NCBI GenBank assembly: GCA_963727035.1 | Contig: CAVSEY010000029.1 | Span: 186,001-250,000 of the forward strand | Direction of reading: 5' to 3' | Source of the DNA: Rhodoblastus sp963727035 | GTDB taxonomy: Bacteria > Pseudomonadota > Alphaproteobacteria > Rhizobiales > Beijerinckiaceae | DNA length: 64,000 nucleotides | In this document: positions 1 to 7,768 of the stretch, piece after piece | How positions within the stretch are numbered: the first letter of the stretch is position 1 | Layout of the letters: every line of letters starts with the position of its first letter | Notes under the pieces: model-generated | Databases searched by the model: none | What the model saw: the letters and a program-made list of their open reading frames with translations, nothing else | What the model was told of the DNA's origin: nothing | Position numbers and translations under genes: made by a program

Positions 1-61
1 AGGGCCAATGGTCTGAGGCGGTCCAGGTGATCCGAAGCGCGCCTAGATCGCGTCGTCCGTA

Positions 62-77
62 TTGACATTGTATATAC
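62..77 (+). promoter_or_regulatory. Candidate promoter/operator of the TacAT-like pair
   Basis: A TTGACA hexamer (62-67) is followed by the perfect 8-bp palindrome GTATATAC (70-77), about 20 bp before the antitoxin start. Ribbon-helix-helix antitoxins usually repress their own operon by binding palindromes in this position. The operator role is inferred from position and symmetry only. Confidence 0.35.
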
Positions 78-96
78 GACAGCGCATTTTCAGGCC

Positions 97-429
97 ATGT
101 CCAAAGCAAGTCACCCCTCGCCGGAAGGCGCCGGAGCCGCAATCGCGGAGCGCGCGTCCGCGACCCATTCCAAGGGCAGCATCAATCTGCGGATCGAGGC
201 GAAAACCCGGCAGCTGATTGATGATGCGGCGGCGGCGCTCGGCAAGACCCGCACCGAATTCATGATCGAAAGCGCCCGCCGGCAGGCGATGGATGTGCTC
301 TTGGATCAACGGCTTTTCACCATTAATTCAGATGGGTACGACGCCTTCCTGAAGGCGCTCGACAACCCGCCGGCGCCGGGGCCAAAGCTCCGCTCCTTGT
401 TGCGCCGGACGCCGGCATGGCGGAAATGA
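97..429 (+). CDS. DUF1778 (TacA-like) ribbon-helix-helix antitoxin
   Basis: A 110-residue protein. After a variable first 25 residues it contains INLRIEAKTRQLIDDAAAAL and then GKTRTEFMIESARRQA, the ribbon-helix-helix fold typical of DUF1778/TacA antitoxins. The C-terminal third should wrap the partner toxin. The next gene is a GNAT acetyltransferase that overlaps this gene's end by 13 bp, the usual arrangement of tacAT-type pairs, in which the toxin acetylates charged tRNAs. The antitoxin is expected to neutralise the toxin and autorepress through the palindrome upstream. The N-terminal extension is longer than in many homologues, so an internal start is possible. Confidence 0.82.
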   Translation: MSKASHPSPEGAGAAIAERASATHSKGSINLRIEAKTRQLIDDAAAALGKTRTEFMIESARRQAMDVLLDQRLFTINSDGYDAFLKALDNPPAPGPKLRSLLRRTPAWRK

Positions 430-947
430 AAGGCATGGGGGGGCATCCCGAAGCCCGGCTGTCCGGCCCTGTCCCACTGATCGCCGCGCTCGACACTTCC
501 GCCTTCGATTGCGGCGAGCCGGTTTTGGACGATTGGTTGCGCCAGCGCGCGCTGAAGAATGAAAGCCGGTTTTCCCGGACTTATGTCGTCTGCGAGGAAA
601 ATCGCGTCGTCGCTTATGTCTGCATTTCCGCCGGCTCCGTCGAGCGCGCGGCGGCGCCCGGCAAGTTGCGTCGGAATGCGCCCGACGCGATTCCAGTCTC
701 GATCATCGGACGGCTGGCGGTCAGCCGCGAGCATGCCGGAAAAGGCCTCGGCGCCGACCTTCTCGCGGATGCGCTGCGGCGGATCGCCGTCGCGTCGCAA
801 AGCATCGGGATTGCCGCGGTCCTGGTTCACGCCAAGGATGAGAACGCCAGGCGCTTTTACCTGCGCTGTGCGGAATTCATCGAATTTCCGGAGGACAGCC
901 GGATCCTGTTCCTTCCCACAGAGACATTGCTCGCCGCGCTGGGGTGA
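417..947 (+). CDS. GNAT acetyltransferase toxin (TacT-like)
   Basis: A 176-residue GNAT-fold protein. The acetyl-CoA-binding segment is visible as IIGRLAVSREHAGKGLGADL (variant of the R/Q-x-x-G-x-G/A loop), and the late KDENARRFYLRCAEF strand-helix is typical of TacT/AtaT2-type toxins. The family acetylates the amino group of aminoacyl-tRNA and blocks translation. It overlaps the DUF1778 antitoxin upstream by 13 bp, implying translational coupling. The start is uncertain: ATGs at 417, 426 and 435 are all in frame, and the conserved part begins around residue 15. It converges with murI, leaving only 3 bp between the genes. Confidence 0.8.
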   Translation: MAEMKGMGGHPEARLSGPVPLIAALDTSAFDCGEPVLDDWLRQRALKNESRFSRTYVVCEENRVVAYVCISAGSVERAAAPGKLRRNAPDAIPVSIIGRLAVSREHAGKGLGADLLADALRRIAVASQSIGIAAVLVHAKDENARRFYLRCAEFIEFPEDSRILFLPTETLLAALG

Positions 948-950
948 ATC

Positions 951-1775
951 TTACGCCGAGGCGGGGGACCGTCTTTCGCGCGCGATCTTCTCCCGCAGAA
1001 CCTCGATGGTCTTCAGCAGTCGCGGCGCCGGAGACGCGCCGCTGGTGAAGACGAAGGTGAAGGCCGCGTCGCGCACCGCATGGGTTGGGAAGCGATCCGC
1101 CAGGACCTGATCGGCGCGGCGCGCGATGGCCGGGGCGGGGTCGATCCAGCGCGCTGGCCAGGGCGCGAGTTGGGTAAAAACGTCGAGCAGCAGGGGGTAA
1201 TGGGTGCAGGCCAGCACGATTGAATCGGTGCGCTTTGCGTCCTTCTCGACGAAACAGGGCGCGATTTCGCGCGCGATCGCCTCGTCCGCGACGCTTTCGC
1301 CCTGCATGAAAGCCTCGGCGAGACCGGCGAGCGTCTTCGATCCGACCAGAATCACCTCGCAGTCCTGCGCAAATTTTTCGATCAGCTCGCGGGTATAGTC
1401 TCGCGCCACCGTGCCCGGCGTGGCCAGAACCGAAATCAGCCGCGAGCGCGACCCTTCCGCCGCCGGCTTGATCGCCGGCACCGTGCCGACGAAGGGAATC
1501 TTGGGCCAGCGCGCCCGCAGCAGCGGCAGGACCAGGGTCGAGGCGGTGTTGCAGGCGATGACCACGCCATCGGGCGCATGTTCGGCGATCAGCCCTTCCA
1601 GAGCGGCGAGAACGAGCGCCTTGACCTCGTCCTCGGATTTCGAGCCGTAGGGAAAGCCGAGATCGTCGGCGGCGTAAGTATAATCGGCGTCCGGGCGCTG
1701 CGCGGCGAGCGCGCGGAACACGGTGAGGCCGCCGAGGCCGGAATCGAAAACGAGTATTCTTGGAGCGCGGGTCAT
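951..1775 (-). CDS. murI: Glutamate racemase MurI
   Basis: Interconverts L- and D-glutamate in the cytoplasm and supplies D-Glu for peptidoglycan. The product is 274 residues from the ATG at 1775. The frame stays open to a TTG at 1805, but the conserved N-terminus begins right after the ATG (RILVFDSGLGGLTVFRAL). Both catalytic cysteines are present in their motifs: ACNTAS in the N-terminal half and ACTHYP in the C-terminal half. Length fits the family. Expressed alone on the minus strand, converging with the toxin gene and divergent from the oxidoreductase downstream. Confidence 0.93.
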   Translation of the reverse strand: MTRAPRILVFDSGLGGLTVFRALAAQRPDADYTYAADDLGFPYGSKSEDEVKALVLAALEGLIAEHAPDGVVIACNTASTLVLPLLRARWPKIPFVGTVPAIKPAAEGSRSRLISVLATPGTVARDYTRELIEKFAQDCEVILVGSKTLAGLAEAFMQGESVADEAIAREIAPCFVEKDAKRTDSIVLACTHYPLLLDVFTQLAPWPARWIDPAPAIARRADQVLADRFPTHAVRDAAFTFVFTSGASPAPRLLKTIEVLREKIARERRSPASA

Positions 1776-1888
1776 GGCTCTTTCGAATGCGGGCGGAAGC
1801 GCCAAAAAAAGATTTCAGCGCCCTATGCTGAACAAAGCGTTGAGGCGTTAAGCTGAAAGAAGCTTCGAACCAAGCTATGGAGGAAATC

Positions 1889-2893
1889 ATGCCGGTGAAC
1901 AAGGCGATCGTGCTGGCGTCGCGTCCTCCGGCGGGCGGCCGGGCGAGCCTCGACAATTTCGCGCTCGTCGAAAGCGAGATCGGCGCGCCGGGTCCTGGAC
2001 AGGTGCTGGTTCGGCATGAATTCCTGTCGCTCGACCCCTATATGCGCGGCCGCATGGATGAGGCGCGGTCCTATGCCGCCAGCCAGGAGGTCGGCAAGCC
2101 CATGATCGGGGGGACCGTGGGCGAGGTGATCGCTTCGAACAATCCGCGCTTCGCGGTCGGCGACAAGGTGATCGGCATGGGCGGCTGGCAGGCTTTTTCG
2201 ATCGACGACGGGGCCGCCCTGCGCAAGCTCGACGCGCCGGGCGTTCCGATCCAGGCCTGGCTCGGGGCGCTGGGCATGCCGGGCGTGACGGCCTGGTATG
2301 GGGTGAACAGGATCATCGCGCCCAAGGCCGGCGAGACGCTGGTCGTTTCCGCCGCGACCGGCGCGGTCGGCTCGGTCGTGGGGCAGCTCGCCAAGGCGGC
2401 GGGCGCGCGGGCCGTGGGCATAGCGGGCGGCGCGGCCAAATGCGCCTTTGCGGTCGAGCAACTGGGCTTCGACGCCTGCGTCGACCATCGCTGCGAGACT
2501 TTCGAGGCCGACCTCAAGGCAGCCGTTCCCAAGGGAATCGATGGCCTGTTCGAGAATGTCGGCGGCAAGTGCTTCGCCGCCTGCCTGCGCCGCCTCAACG
2601 ATTTCTCACGCATTGCGCTGTGCGGGATGATCGCGTCCTATCAGGGCGACGAGCCAAGCTCGCTGCCGGATCTGCGCCTCGTTCTGGTGCGGCGGATCAA
2701 GCTGCAGGGCTTCGTCGTGAGCGATCATCTCGATCTCTGGCCCCAAGCCTTGAAAGAGCTGGCAGGGCTTTACGTCGCCGGCAAGCTGCGCTGGCGCGAA
2801 ACCATCGCGGAGGGGCTGGAAGCGGCGCCGAAAGCCTTTCTGGAGCTGCTCGAGGGCGGAAATTTCGGCAAGCAGCTGGTCCGCCTCGCGTGA
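1889..2893 (+). CDS. NADP-dependent oxidoreductase, MDR/CurA (YncB) family
   Basis: A 334-residue zinc-independent medium-chain reductase. The start at 1889 is preferred over the ATG at 1877 because GGAGGA (1879-1884) sits at ribosome-binding distance before it. The N-terminus has the FLSLDPYMRGRM signature of the leukotriene-B4 12-hydroxydehydrogenase/CurA group. The Rossmann nucleotide motif ATGAVGSVVGQLAKAAGAR follows at about residue 150. These enzymes reduce alpha,beta-unsaturated carbonyls with NADPH; the substrate here is unknown. It stands alone, divergent from murI. Confidence 0.88.
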   Translation: MPVNKAIVLASRPPAGGRASLDNFALVESEIGAPGPGQVLVRHEFLSLDPYMRGRMDEARSYAASQEVGKPMIGGTVGEVIASNNPRFAVGDKVIGMGGWQAFSIDDGAALRKLDAPGVPIQAWLGALGMPGVTAWYGVNRIIAPKAGETLVVSAATGAVGSVVGQLAKAAGARAVGIAGGAAKCAFAVEQLGFDACVDHRCETFEADLKAAVPKGIDGLFENVGGKCFAACLRRLNDFSRIALCGMIASYQGDEPSSLPDLRLVLVRRIKLQGFVVSDHLDLWPQALKELAGLYVAGKLRWRETIAEGLEAAPKAFLELLEGGNFGKQLVRLA

Positions 2894-2909
2894 AAAGGCG
2901 CGGCGGCGG

Positions 2910-2937
2910 TTGACTTTCCGGCGTTCCGTCTCTAGAA
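2910..2937 (+). promoter_or_regulatory. Candidate sigma70-type promoter for rpsD
   Basis: TTGACT (2910-2915) is separated by 15-16 bp from TCTAGAA (2931-2937), within the 243-bp gap before rpsD. If used, it gives a leader of about 190 nt. Ribosomal S4 genes are often controlled through their leaders, but I see no clear pseudoknot here. Confidence 0.3.
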
Positions 2938-3136
2938 GACCCAATCTTCGCGCGGGCTTGGCTCGCGTGACGCGTTTTCGCACCCGTGACCGCTCCTTTC
3001 AAGGTGAGCAGTCTGTCGATCTGCAAGTGCAGGTAGAGGAGGGCGCGTTCCACCCGCGCGGCGGGGGGACGCTTTTGCGCGCTGCATTTTCGCGGCGGCG
3101 CCGGGTCGTCCTCATGCCGTTTCCAACGAGGACAAT

Positions 3137-3754
3137 ATGACCAAGCGTTCCCAAGCCAAGTATAAAATCGACCGCCGCATGGGCCAGAACATCTGGGGCC
3201 GCCCGAAGAGCCCGGTCAATCGCCGCGAATATGGCCCCGGCCAGCACGGCCAGCGCCGCAAGGGCAAGCCTTCAGACTTCGGCACCCAGCTCAAGGCCAA
3301 GCAGAAGCTCAAGGGCTATTACGGCAATATTTCCGAAAAGCAGTTCCGCAAATATTACGCCGAGGCGATTCGCATGAAGGGCGATTCCTCGGATAATCTG
3401 GTCGGCCTGCTGGAGCGCCGCCTCGACGCCGTCGTCTATCGCGCCAAATTCGTGCCCACCGTTTTCGCCGCGCGCCAGTTCGTCAATCATGGCCATGTCA
3501 AGGTCAACGGTCGCCGCGTCAACATCCCGTCCTATCTGGTCAAGCCGGGCGACGTGGTCGAGGTCAAGGAAGCCTCGCGCCAGGCGGTGACGGTGCTCGA
3601 ATTGGTCGGCCTGGCCGAGCGCGACGTGCCGGAATATTACGAGGTCGATCATTCCAAGATGACGGCCAAGCTGACTCGCGTCCCACTGCCGAGTGAAGTG
3701 CCATATCCGGTTCAGATGGAGCCGAATCTGGTCATCGAATTCTACTCGCGGTGA
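3137..3754 (+). CDS. rpsD: 30S ribosomal protein S4
   Basis: A 205-residue protein matching alphaproteobacterial S4 over its full length. It starts MTKRSQAKYKIDRRMGQNIW, followed by the GPGQHGQRRKGKPSDFG loop and, around residues 95-160, the S4 RNA-binding domain with FVNHGHVKVNGRRVNIPSYL. It ends NLVIEFYSR, the usual S4 C-terminus. It nucleates assembly of the 30S body on 16S rRNA. The gene stands alone, as is common in this order where rpsD lies outside the alpha operon, and is followed by a strong intrinsic terminator. Confidence 0.98.
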   Translation: MTKRSQAKYKIDRRMGQNIWGRPKSPVNRREYGPGQHGQRRKGKPSDFGTQLKAKQKLKGYYGNISEKQFRKYYAEAIRMKGDSSDNLVGLLERRLDAVVYRAKFVPTVFAARQFVNHGHVKVNGRRVNIPSYLVKPGDVVEVKEASRQAVTVLELVGLAERDVPEYYEVDHSKMTAKLTRVPLPSEVPYPVQMEPNLVIEFYSR

Positions 3755-3803
3755 TGGTTCGTCACGCGGACCGCAAAGGCCGGGTCGCGTGCGGACGAGA
3801 TCG

Positions 3804-3832
3804 AAAGGCCGCCTCCGGGCGGCCTTTTCCTT
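3804..3832 (+). terminator. Intrinsic terminator of rpsD
   Basis: A perfect 10-bp stem AAAGGCCGCC / GGCGGCCTTT (3804-3813 with 3818-3827) around a TCCG tetraloop, followed by a T-rich run. It lies 50 bp after the rpsD stop and abuts the end of the convergent small gene, so it may serve both strands. Confidence 0.85.
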
Positions 3833-4044
3833 TACCCGAGCCGATTCTTGTCGCGCAGGCGCGCCGTGTCGCGCCTCTCGCGCTGGATCATGCCCCAGGC
3901 GACGACCACGACGAAAAGCACGCCGTCGGTGATCATCAGCTTGATGAAGGTCTCGGGGTCCCAAACCTGGAGCCAGAGCTGCGCCAGCGCCGCCGCGGCT
4001 CCGGCGAGAAAAAGCCCGAAAGCTGCGCCAAGGGTCCAGTTCAT
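3832..4044 (-). CDS. Small two-helix membrane protein of unknown function
   Basis: A 70-residue protein with two hydrophobic segments (roughly residues 5-25 and 33-52) and a basic C-terminal tail rich in Arg. I do not recognise a family. Its ATG overlaps the stop of the YbjQ-like gene upstream (ATGA at 4041-4044), so the two are probably co-transcribed and translationally coupled. That coupling, plus ordinary codon use, makes it a credible gene. Confidence 0.6.
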   Translation of the reverse strand: MNWTLGAAFGLFLAGAAAALAQLWLQVWDPETFIKLMITDGVLFVVVVAWGMIQRERRDTARLRDKNRLG

Positions 4045-4376
4045 GGCCGCTCCGCCTCGACCACGACGGCGGTGCCGTAACAGATGACTTCGGTGACGCC
4101 GTTCATGATCTCATTGGCGTCATAACGCATCATGACAATGGCGTTGGCGCCACCGGCGTCGGCATGTTCGCACATCATCCGGTACGATTCGGTGCGGGCC
4201 CGCTCGCACAAATTGGTATAGACGGTGATATTGCCGCCGAAGAGCGTTTGCAGCACGCCCGCGAAATTGCCGACGATGGAGCGTGAACGCACCACAATGC
4301 CGCGCACGACGCCGATATTTCGGACCACGCGATAGCCGGGCAGGTCCAGACCCGTCGTCACCATCTGCTGCTGCAT
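4041..4376 (-). CDS. YbjQ/DUF74 family protein
   Basis: A 111-residue protein of the YbjQ (UPF0145/DUF74) family, small proteins once proposed to bind heavy metals; the real function is unknown. Recognisable segments are VVRNIGVVRGIVVRSRSIVG near the start and GANAIVMMRYDANEI toward the end. The open frame extends upstream to 4553, but the ATG at 4376 has a GAGGG ribosome site six bases before it and gives the normal family length. It overlaps the small membrane-protein gene by 4 bp. The 270 bp upstream are noncoding and divergent to the gene at 4654. Confidence 0.8.
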   Translation of the reverse strand: MQQQMVTTGLDLPGYRVVRNIGVVRGIVVRSRSIVGNFAGVLQTLFGGNITVYTNLCERARTESYRMMCEHADAGGANAIVMMRYDANEIMNGVTEVICYGTAVVVEAERP

Positions 4377-4608
4377 GCGCGCCCTCGATTGCGGCATTGA
4401 CCCCATAATCATATGGCTCCGGCGAGAAGCGCGCCAGAGGCGGGCGCAGGGCTCTCGTCGCTCCATTTTATGCGTCCAAACGCCGCAATCCCACCACGAT
4501 TGATTTGAGTCAACGACCGATTTCCGTCGCCGGGCGAAGTTGCGGGCCTCCATTGATGGGGCGATGGCATTGACGCCTGTGCATCATTCGGGGAAAGCGA
4601 GAGAAGAG

Positions 4609-4644
4609 GCCTACGGCAATAGGACCGCATTGCCGTAGGCTTTT
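4609..4644 (+). terminator. Terminator-like hairpin in the leader of the 67-aa gene
   Basis: A perfect 12-bp inverted repeat GCCTACGGCAAT (4609-4620) / ATTGCCGTAGGC (4629-4640) with an 8-nt loop and TTTT immediately after it. The AGGAGG ribosome site of the next gene begins two bases later. No plus-strand gene lies just upstream to need a terminator, so this could be an attenuator or a stabilising leader stem. Confidence 0.7.
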
Positions 4645-4653
4645 CAGGAGGCG

Positions 4654-4857
4654 ATGATGACCAGACTTGCGGCACTTCTTTGGGTTATGGGAGGCAGCAC
4701 CCTGGCGGGTGTTTTCATCATGATCGTCCTGATGATCCCGTCCATGCAATTCGCGGCGATGAAATATATTCCGATCGCCGCGATCGCGGGCTTTGCCGTC
4801 GCCATTCCGCTGTCCTTGATAGCGGCCAGGGCGATCACCCAGCGTCGCGCCAGCTGA
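4654..4857 (+). CDS. Small conserved two-helix membrane protein
   Basis: A 67-residue protein with two transmembrane helices (about residues 5-28 and 38-58) and a short basic tail. It resembles a short family widespread in Rhizobiales and Rhodobacterales that databases sometimes mislabel as CTP synthetase; nothing here supports an enzyme. AGGAGG at 4646-4651 serves the ATG at 4654 or, with better spacing, the ATG at 4657. The ribosome site follows a terminator-like hairpin directly. Function unknown. Confidence 0.65.
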   Translation: MMTRLAALLWVMGGSTLAGVFIMIVLMIPSMQFAAMKYIPIAAIAGFAVAIPLSLIAARAITQRRAS

Positions 4858-4910
4858 TGATTTTGGCTGGGGCCGCGTCGGGCGGAAGGTGACCCGGCGC
4901 GGCGGACAGG

Positions 4911-5477
4911 TCAGGGCGAAAGACGAGAAAAGAGGCCCGCGAGGCGCATCAGGCCCTCGGGCCAGGGGCCGTGGCCGCTTTCGGCGTTGATATGGCCGGA
5001 ATCGCCCGCGTCGGCGAGATCGAGCCCCCACAGGCTGGCGAGGTTTCGCGAAAAGCCGTAATCGGCATAAACATCGTTGCGGCTTGCGACGATCACGCCC
5101 GGCGCCCCAAGCGCGGCTTGCGGCGCCTTTTCTTTGAAGGCCGGATCGATCAGTCCTTGCGGCAGGCCCTTCGAATCGGGGTCCGGCGGCGCGACGAGAA
5201 AAGCCGCGACGATTTTCCCTCGCGCCGGGGTTTGCGCAATGGCGCTCGCCGCGGCGATCGAGCCGAGACTATGGCCGACCAGCGCCACCGGACGCGTCGC
5301 GGCGTCGATCTCACGCAGGATCGTCGCGACCCATGCGTCGCGCTCCGGTCTCAGCCAATCCTCCTGCTCGACGATGCGGGCGGTGGAAAGTTTTTGCGCC
5401 CAGCGGCTTTGCCAGTGGTCGGGACCTGAGCCCCCGAGACCGGGAATGATCAGAATGTCGAGATCGGAAACGCGCAT
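4911..5477 (-). CDS. RBBP9/YdeN-type alpha/beta hydrolase
   Basis: A 188-residue serine hydrolase of the RBBP9/YdeN family (DUF1749-like). It begins with the family's IIPGLGGSGPDHWQSRW segment. The nucleophile elbow is VALVGHSLGSIAA (Ser about residue 75), the acid lies in the SRNDVYADYGF region and the histidine in SGHINAESGHGPWPEG near the C-terminus. Physiological substrates are unknown. It is a single minus-strand gene with an ATG at 5477. Confidence 0.85.
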   Translation of the reverse strand: MRVSDLDILIIPGLGGSGPDHWQSRWAQKLSTARIVEQEDWLRPERDAWVATILREIDAATRPVALVGHSLGSIAAASAIAQTPARGKIVAAFLVAPPDPDSKGLPQGLIDPAFKEKAPQAALGAPGVIVASRNDVYADYGFSRNLASLWGLDLADAGDSGHINAESGHGPWPEGLMRLAGLFSRLSP

Positions 5478-5642
5478 GGCCCCTAGATAGGGGCGCCGGC
5501 GCCTTTTTCAACGCGTCTCATTTTTCTCGCGCGCCTCATTCGCGGGTCGCGCGCCCTCAAAGACGCCGCGCCATGGCTCAACCGCGGCCGCCGCGCAGGC
5601 CAAACAGCGCGGCCCCGCGACCGCCCGCCGGCGGCTCGCCGC

Positions 5643-5837
5643 TTATCGGCTTTCCTTCAGCCCGAGCTTTTTGAAGACGAAGGACGGCGGACAGAAGCCG
5701 GTGAAAGCCGACTGCAGCAGGTTGGCGCCGATGAAGGCGGTGAACAGCAGGAACCAGGGGGACACGAAATAGGTGAGTGCGGCGGAGAGCAGCACCATGA
5801 ATCCCGCCATCGCGCGCACAGCTTCATTGATCGTCAT
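5643..5837 (-). CDS. DUF2892 (YgaP-type) inner-membrane protein
   Basis: A 64-residue protein with N-terminal MTINEAVRAMAGFMVLLSAA, two membrane helices and the GFCPP motif near the C-terminus, typical of DUF2892, the membrane half of YgaP. The rhodanese gene lies 55 bp upstream on the same strand; in E. coli YgaP the two domains are one protein. The pair probably handles sulfane sulfur at the membrane. Start at the ATG at 5837; the longer open frame to 6137 is a shadow of the rhodanese gene. Confidence 0.82.
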   Translation of the reverse strand: MTINEAVRAMAGFMVLLSAALTYFVSPWFLLFTAFIGANLLQSAFTGFCPPSFVFKKLGLKESR

Positions 5838-5892
5838 CGTCAAGGCCTCGCTCGTTAGATCCGCGCCAATATTGGCGCAAGTTACCGGTCGT

Positions 5893-6237
5893 TCACCGCT
5901 TGACCGGGAATTCGTGCCGGCGCCATTCGGAAATGCCGCCGCCGAGATGGCCATCCGCCTGAAGGCCAAGCCTCGTGGCGTAGCTGATGGCGGTGCGGGA
6001 GCGCATGCCGGTCGCGCAATAGAACACAAGCTTCTTGTCTTTGGGAATGTTGGCGATCGCGGCGGCGAAACGCGACAGCGGCGCGTGAACGGCCCCGGGA
6101 ATATGGCCGCTGACCCACTCATTATCCTCGCGCACATCGACCAGCACGACGGATTTCTTGTGCTCGCGCATCAGGTCGCGCAATTCGCCGGGGCTGTAGC
6201 TCTTGTGATCACCACCCCATCCGAACCAACCGAGCAT
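5893..6237 (-). CDS. Rhodanese-like sulfurtransferase
   Basis: A 114-residue single-domain rhodanese. It shows VLVDVREDNEWVSGHIPGA and the active-site loop CATGMRS, with the persulfide-forming Cys, followed by GGGISEWRR near the end. The ATG at 6237 has AAGGAG eight bases upstream and is preferred over the codon at 6261. It is followed at 55 bp by a DUF2892 gene, making a split YgaP. Families like this transfer sulfane sulfur, often in sulfide detoxification operons; no regulator or dioxygenase gene is adjacent. Confidence 0.9.
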   Translation of the reverse strand: MLGWFGWGGDHKSYSPGELRDLMREHKKSVVLVDVREDNEWVSGHIPGAVHAPLSRFAAAIANIPKDKKLVFYCATGMRSRTAISYATRLGLQADGHLGGGISEWRRHEFPVKR

Positions 6238-6625
6238 CGACAATTCTCCTTGCGTGGACACGCCTCAACGCTCGGCGCTCTGCGCGCCGCCGTTATCTAC
6301 GTATATTGTGATATTCAAAAATACGATAGTCAATGGCGACCTGAGGCAAAAAGCCGCATTCTTTCGCTCATTGGGGCGGCTGGCGCTCAACTGTCAAGAA
6401 CGGCGTCGGGGGGATTTCGCCGATGAGTCCGGCGGCGGCCGTCGCGCGGCGCAAAAATTGTCGCCGGCTCAAATCGATCGAGCGGACCATTCGCCTGCGA
6501 CAGCGTGCGCGGGCCGAAAAAGGCAGGCTACGTTTGCCGCAAGATGGCTTCGCAATCCGCGGAAACGCCATGGCGCGAAAATCCAATCAATCGCGAGTGG
6601 ATTTTCGCGCCAGCGCAATGGACGC
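6238..6625. other. 388-bp intergenic region upstream of the rhodanese gene
   Basis: No convincing gene. An AT-rich segment at about 6295-6335 (containing ACGTATATTGTGATATTC) interrupts GC-rich DNA some 60-100 bp upstream of the rhodanese start on the minus strand. It is the best candidate for its promoter and operator. It has partial dyad symmetry but no perfect palindrome. Confidence 0.35.
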
Positions 6626-7162
6626 TCAGGCGCTCGGGATCTGGCCGCCGGGAGTCAGTCTGTCGATCAGATGGGGCAGGGCCTGGGCGAGAAGCTGGGA
6701 CATCTGCGCCGGGTCGATGCCGGCCTGCTGGGCGATTTCCGCGATCTTGCCCTGACCGATGACCGAATTGATCTGGTCGGCGGTGATCGCCATGTTTTGG
6801 CCGTTGCCGACCCAGGACTCGACCTGCTGGCCGAGCCCGGCGTTCCTGAACTGGTTCACGAGCGAGCCGAGGCCGCCGGAAACGGCCGTTCCCGCCGCCG
6901 CGCCGGCCAAGGCGCCGCCGAGCCGGCTATTGGCGAGATTGCCGAGCACGCCGCCGAGCTGGCCGAACAGACCGCCGCCGCCCGAGGCTTGCGACGGTGT
7001 GGGGGCTTCCGGCGCTGGCGCCGGCGCCGCGGGCGCGCTGCTACGTCCGCTGAACAAATGGCCGAGCAGCAAGGCGCCGGCCGCGATCATCAGGGGCTTG
7101 GTGAAATCGCCGCCAGGAACCGCATTATTGGTTTCGCTGACAGCGTCGTCGAGTAGTCCCAT
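6626..7162 (-). CDS. YidB-like DUF937 protein
   Basis: A 178-residue protein. MGLLDDAVSE at the start and the C-terminal INSVIGQGKIAEIAQQAGID ... MSQLLAQALPHLIDRLTPGG are diagnostic of DUF937/YidB. A Gly/Ala/Pro-rich linker (about residues 40-100) with one hydrophobic stretch separates the two conserved ends. The function of YidB is unknown. Monocistronic, divergent from the GlsB-like gene. Confidence 0.85.
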   Translation of the reverse strand: MGLLDDAVSETNNAVPGGDFTKPLMIAAGALLLGHLFSGRSSAPAAPAPAPEAPTPSQASGGGGLFGQLGGVLGNLANSRLGGALAGAAAGTAVSGGLGSLVNQFRNAGLGQQVESWVGNGQNMAITADQINSVIGQGKIAEIAQQAGIDPAQMSQLLAQALPHLIDRLTPGGQIPSA

Positions 7163-7347
7163 GTCTTTTCTCCTCGAACGAGGCGCTCCGTCACCTGCGA
7201 CGGCGCCGCCACTGTGACTTTCCTGAAACTTTCGCGCAAGTGACGAAATTCTCTTTTATAAGGGCCTGGTTTGCGTTCAACTGGGCGGCGCAGGCGCCCG
7301 TTCCGGGCGCCGAGGGCCATTGGCGGCCCGTGCAGGGGAGGCAGGTC

Positions 7348-7606
7348 ATGGGGTATTCTGAGCTGGATCATATTGGGCCTGATCGCCGGGTTCATCGGCA
7401 GCAAGCTGGTCAATAGGTCAGGCCAGGGCATGTTGTTGGATATCGTGCTCGGCATCGTCGGCGCGGTGGTCGGCGGCTATGTCGCCACATTGTTGGGCAT
7501 GGCCGGAGTCACCGGCGTCAATCTTTACAGCCTGCTCGTCGCGGTGGGCGGCGCCGTGCTGGTCCTGGTGGTCTATCGCTCCATCACCGGCAGCAGCAGA
7601 CTTTAA
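7348..7606 (+). CDS. GlsB/YeaQ/YmgE-type small membrane protein, frameshift at the start codon
   Basis: The family sequence GILSWIILGLIAGFIGSKLV is read in the frame ending at 7606, with glycine-rich membrane helices and a normal C-terminus. GGGGAGG (7335-7341) and the ATG at 7348 lie where the start should be, but the ATG is one base out of frame: ATGGGGTATT is present where ATGGGTATT would restore M-G-I-L. One extra G in the run at 7350-7353 explains this. No other start codon is available in the coding frame near the ribosome site. The family is linked to envelope or general stress. A sequencing insertion is the likeliest cause. Confidence 0.75.
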
Positions 7607-7664
7607 TCGATCGGGCGTTTCGGTCTTCGCGCGCGTCTTTGGCCGCGCGCGCGGCGGGCTCTTT

Positions 7665-7711
7665 CCTGTTGCGCCAACTTCCTGTTGCGCCAAACTCCTG
7701 TTGCGCCAACT
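7665..7711 (+). repeat. Three tandem copies of a 15-16 bp unit
   Basis: CCTGTTGCGCCAACT occurs at 7665-7679 and 7697-7711, with CCTGTTGCGCCAAACT between them at 7681-7696. They lie 58 bp before the ribH start, after the GlsB-like gene. Each unit contains TTGCGCCAA, an inverted repeat. They could bind a regulator or be neutral. Confidence 0.8.
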
Positions 7712-7768
7712 CGGCGCTCGTACTACTCAACTCGCCTTTCCGGCACAGTTGCGAGCACAGGAAGCCAA

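Noticed and set aside
7665..7711. CRISPR array
   Set aside because: Units are adjacent without spacers of constant length, only three copies, and no cas gene.
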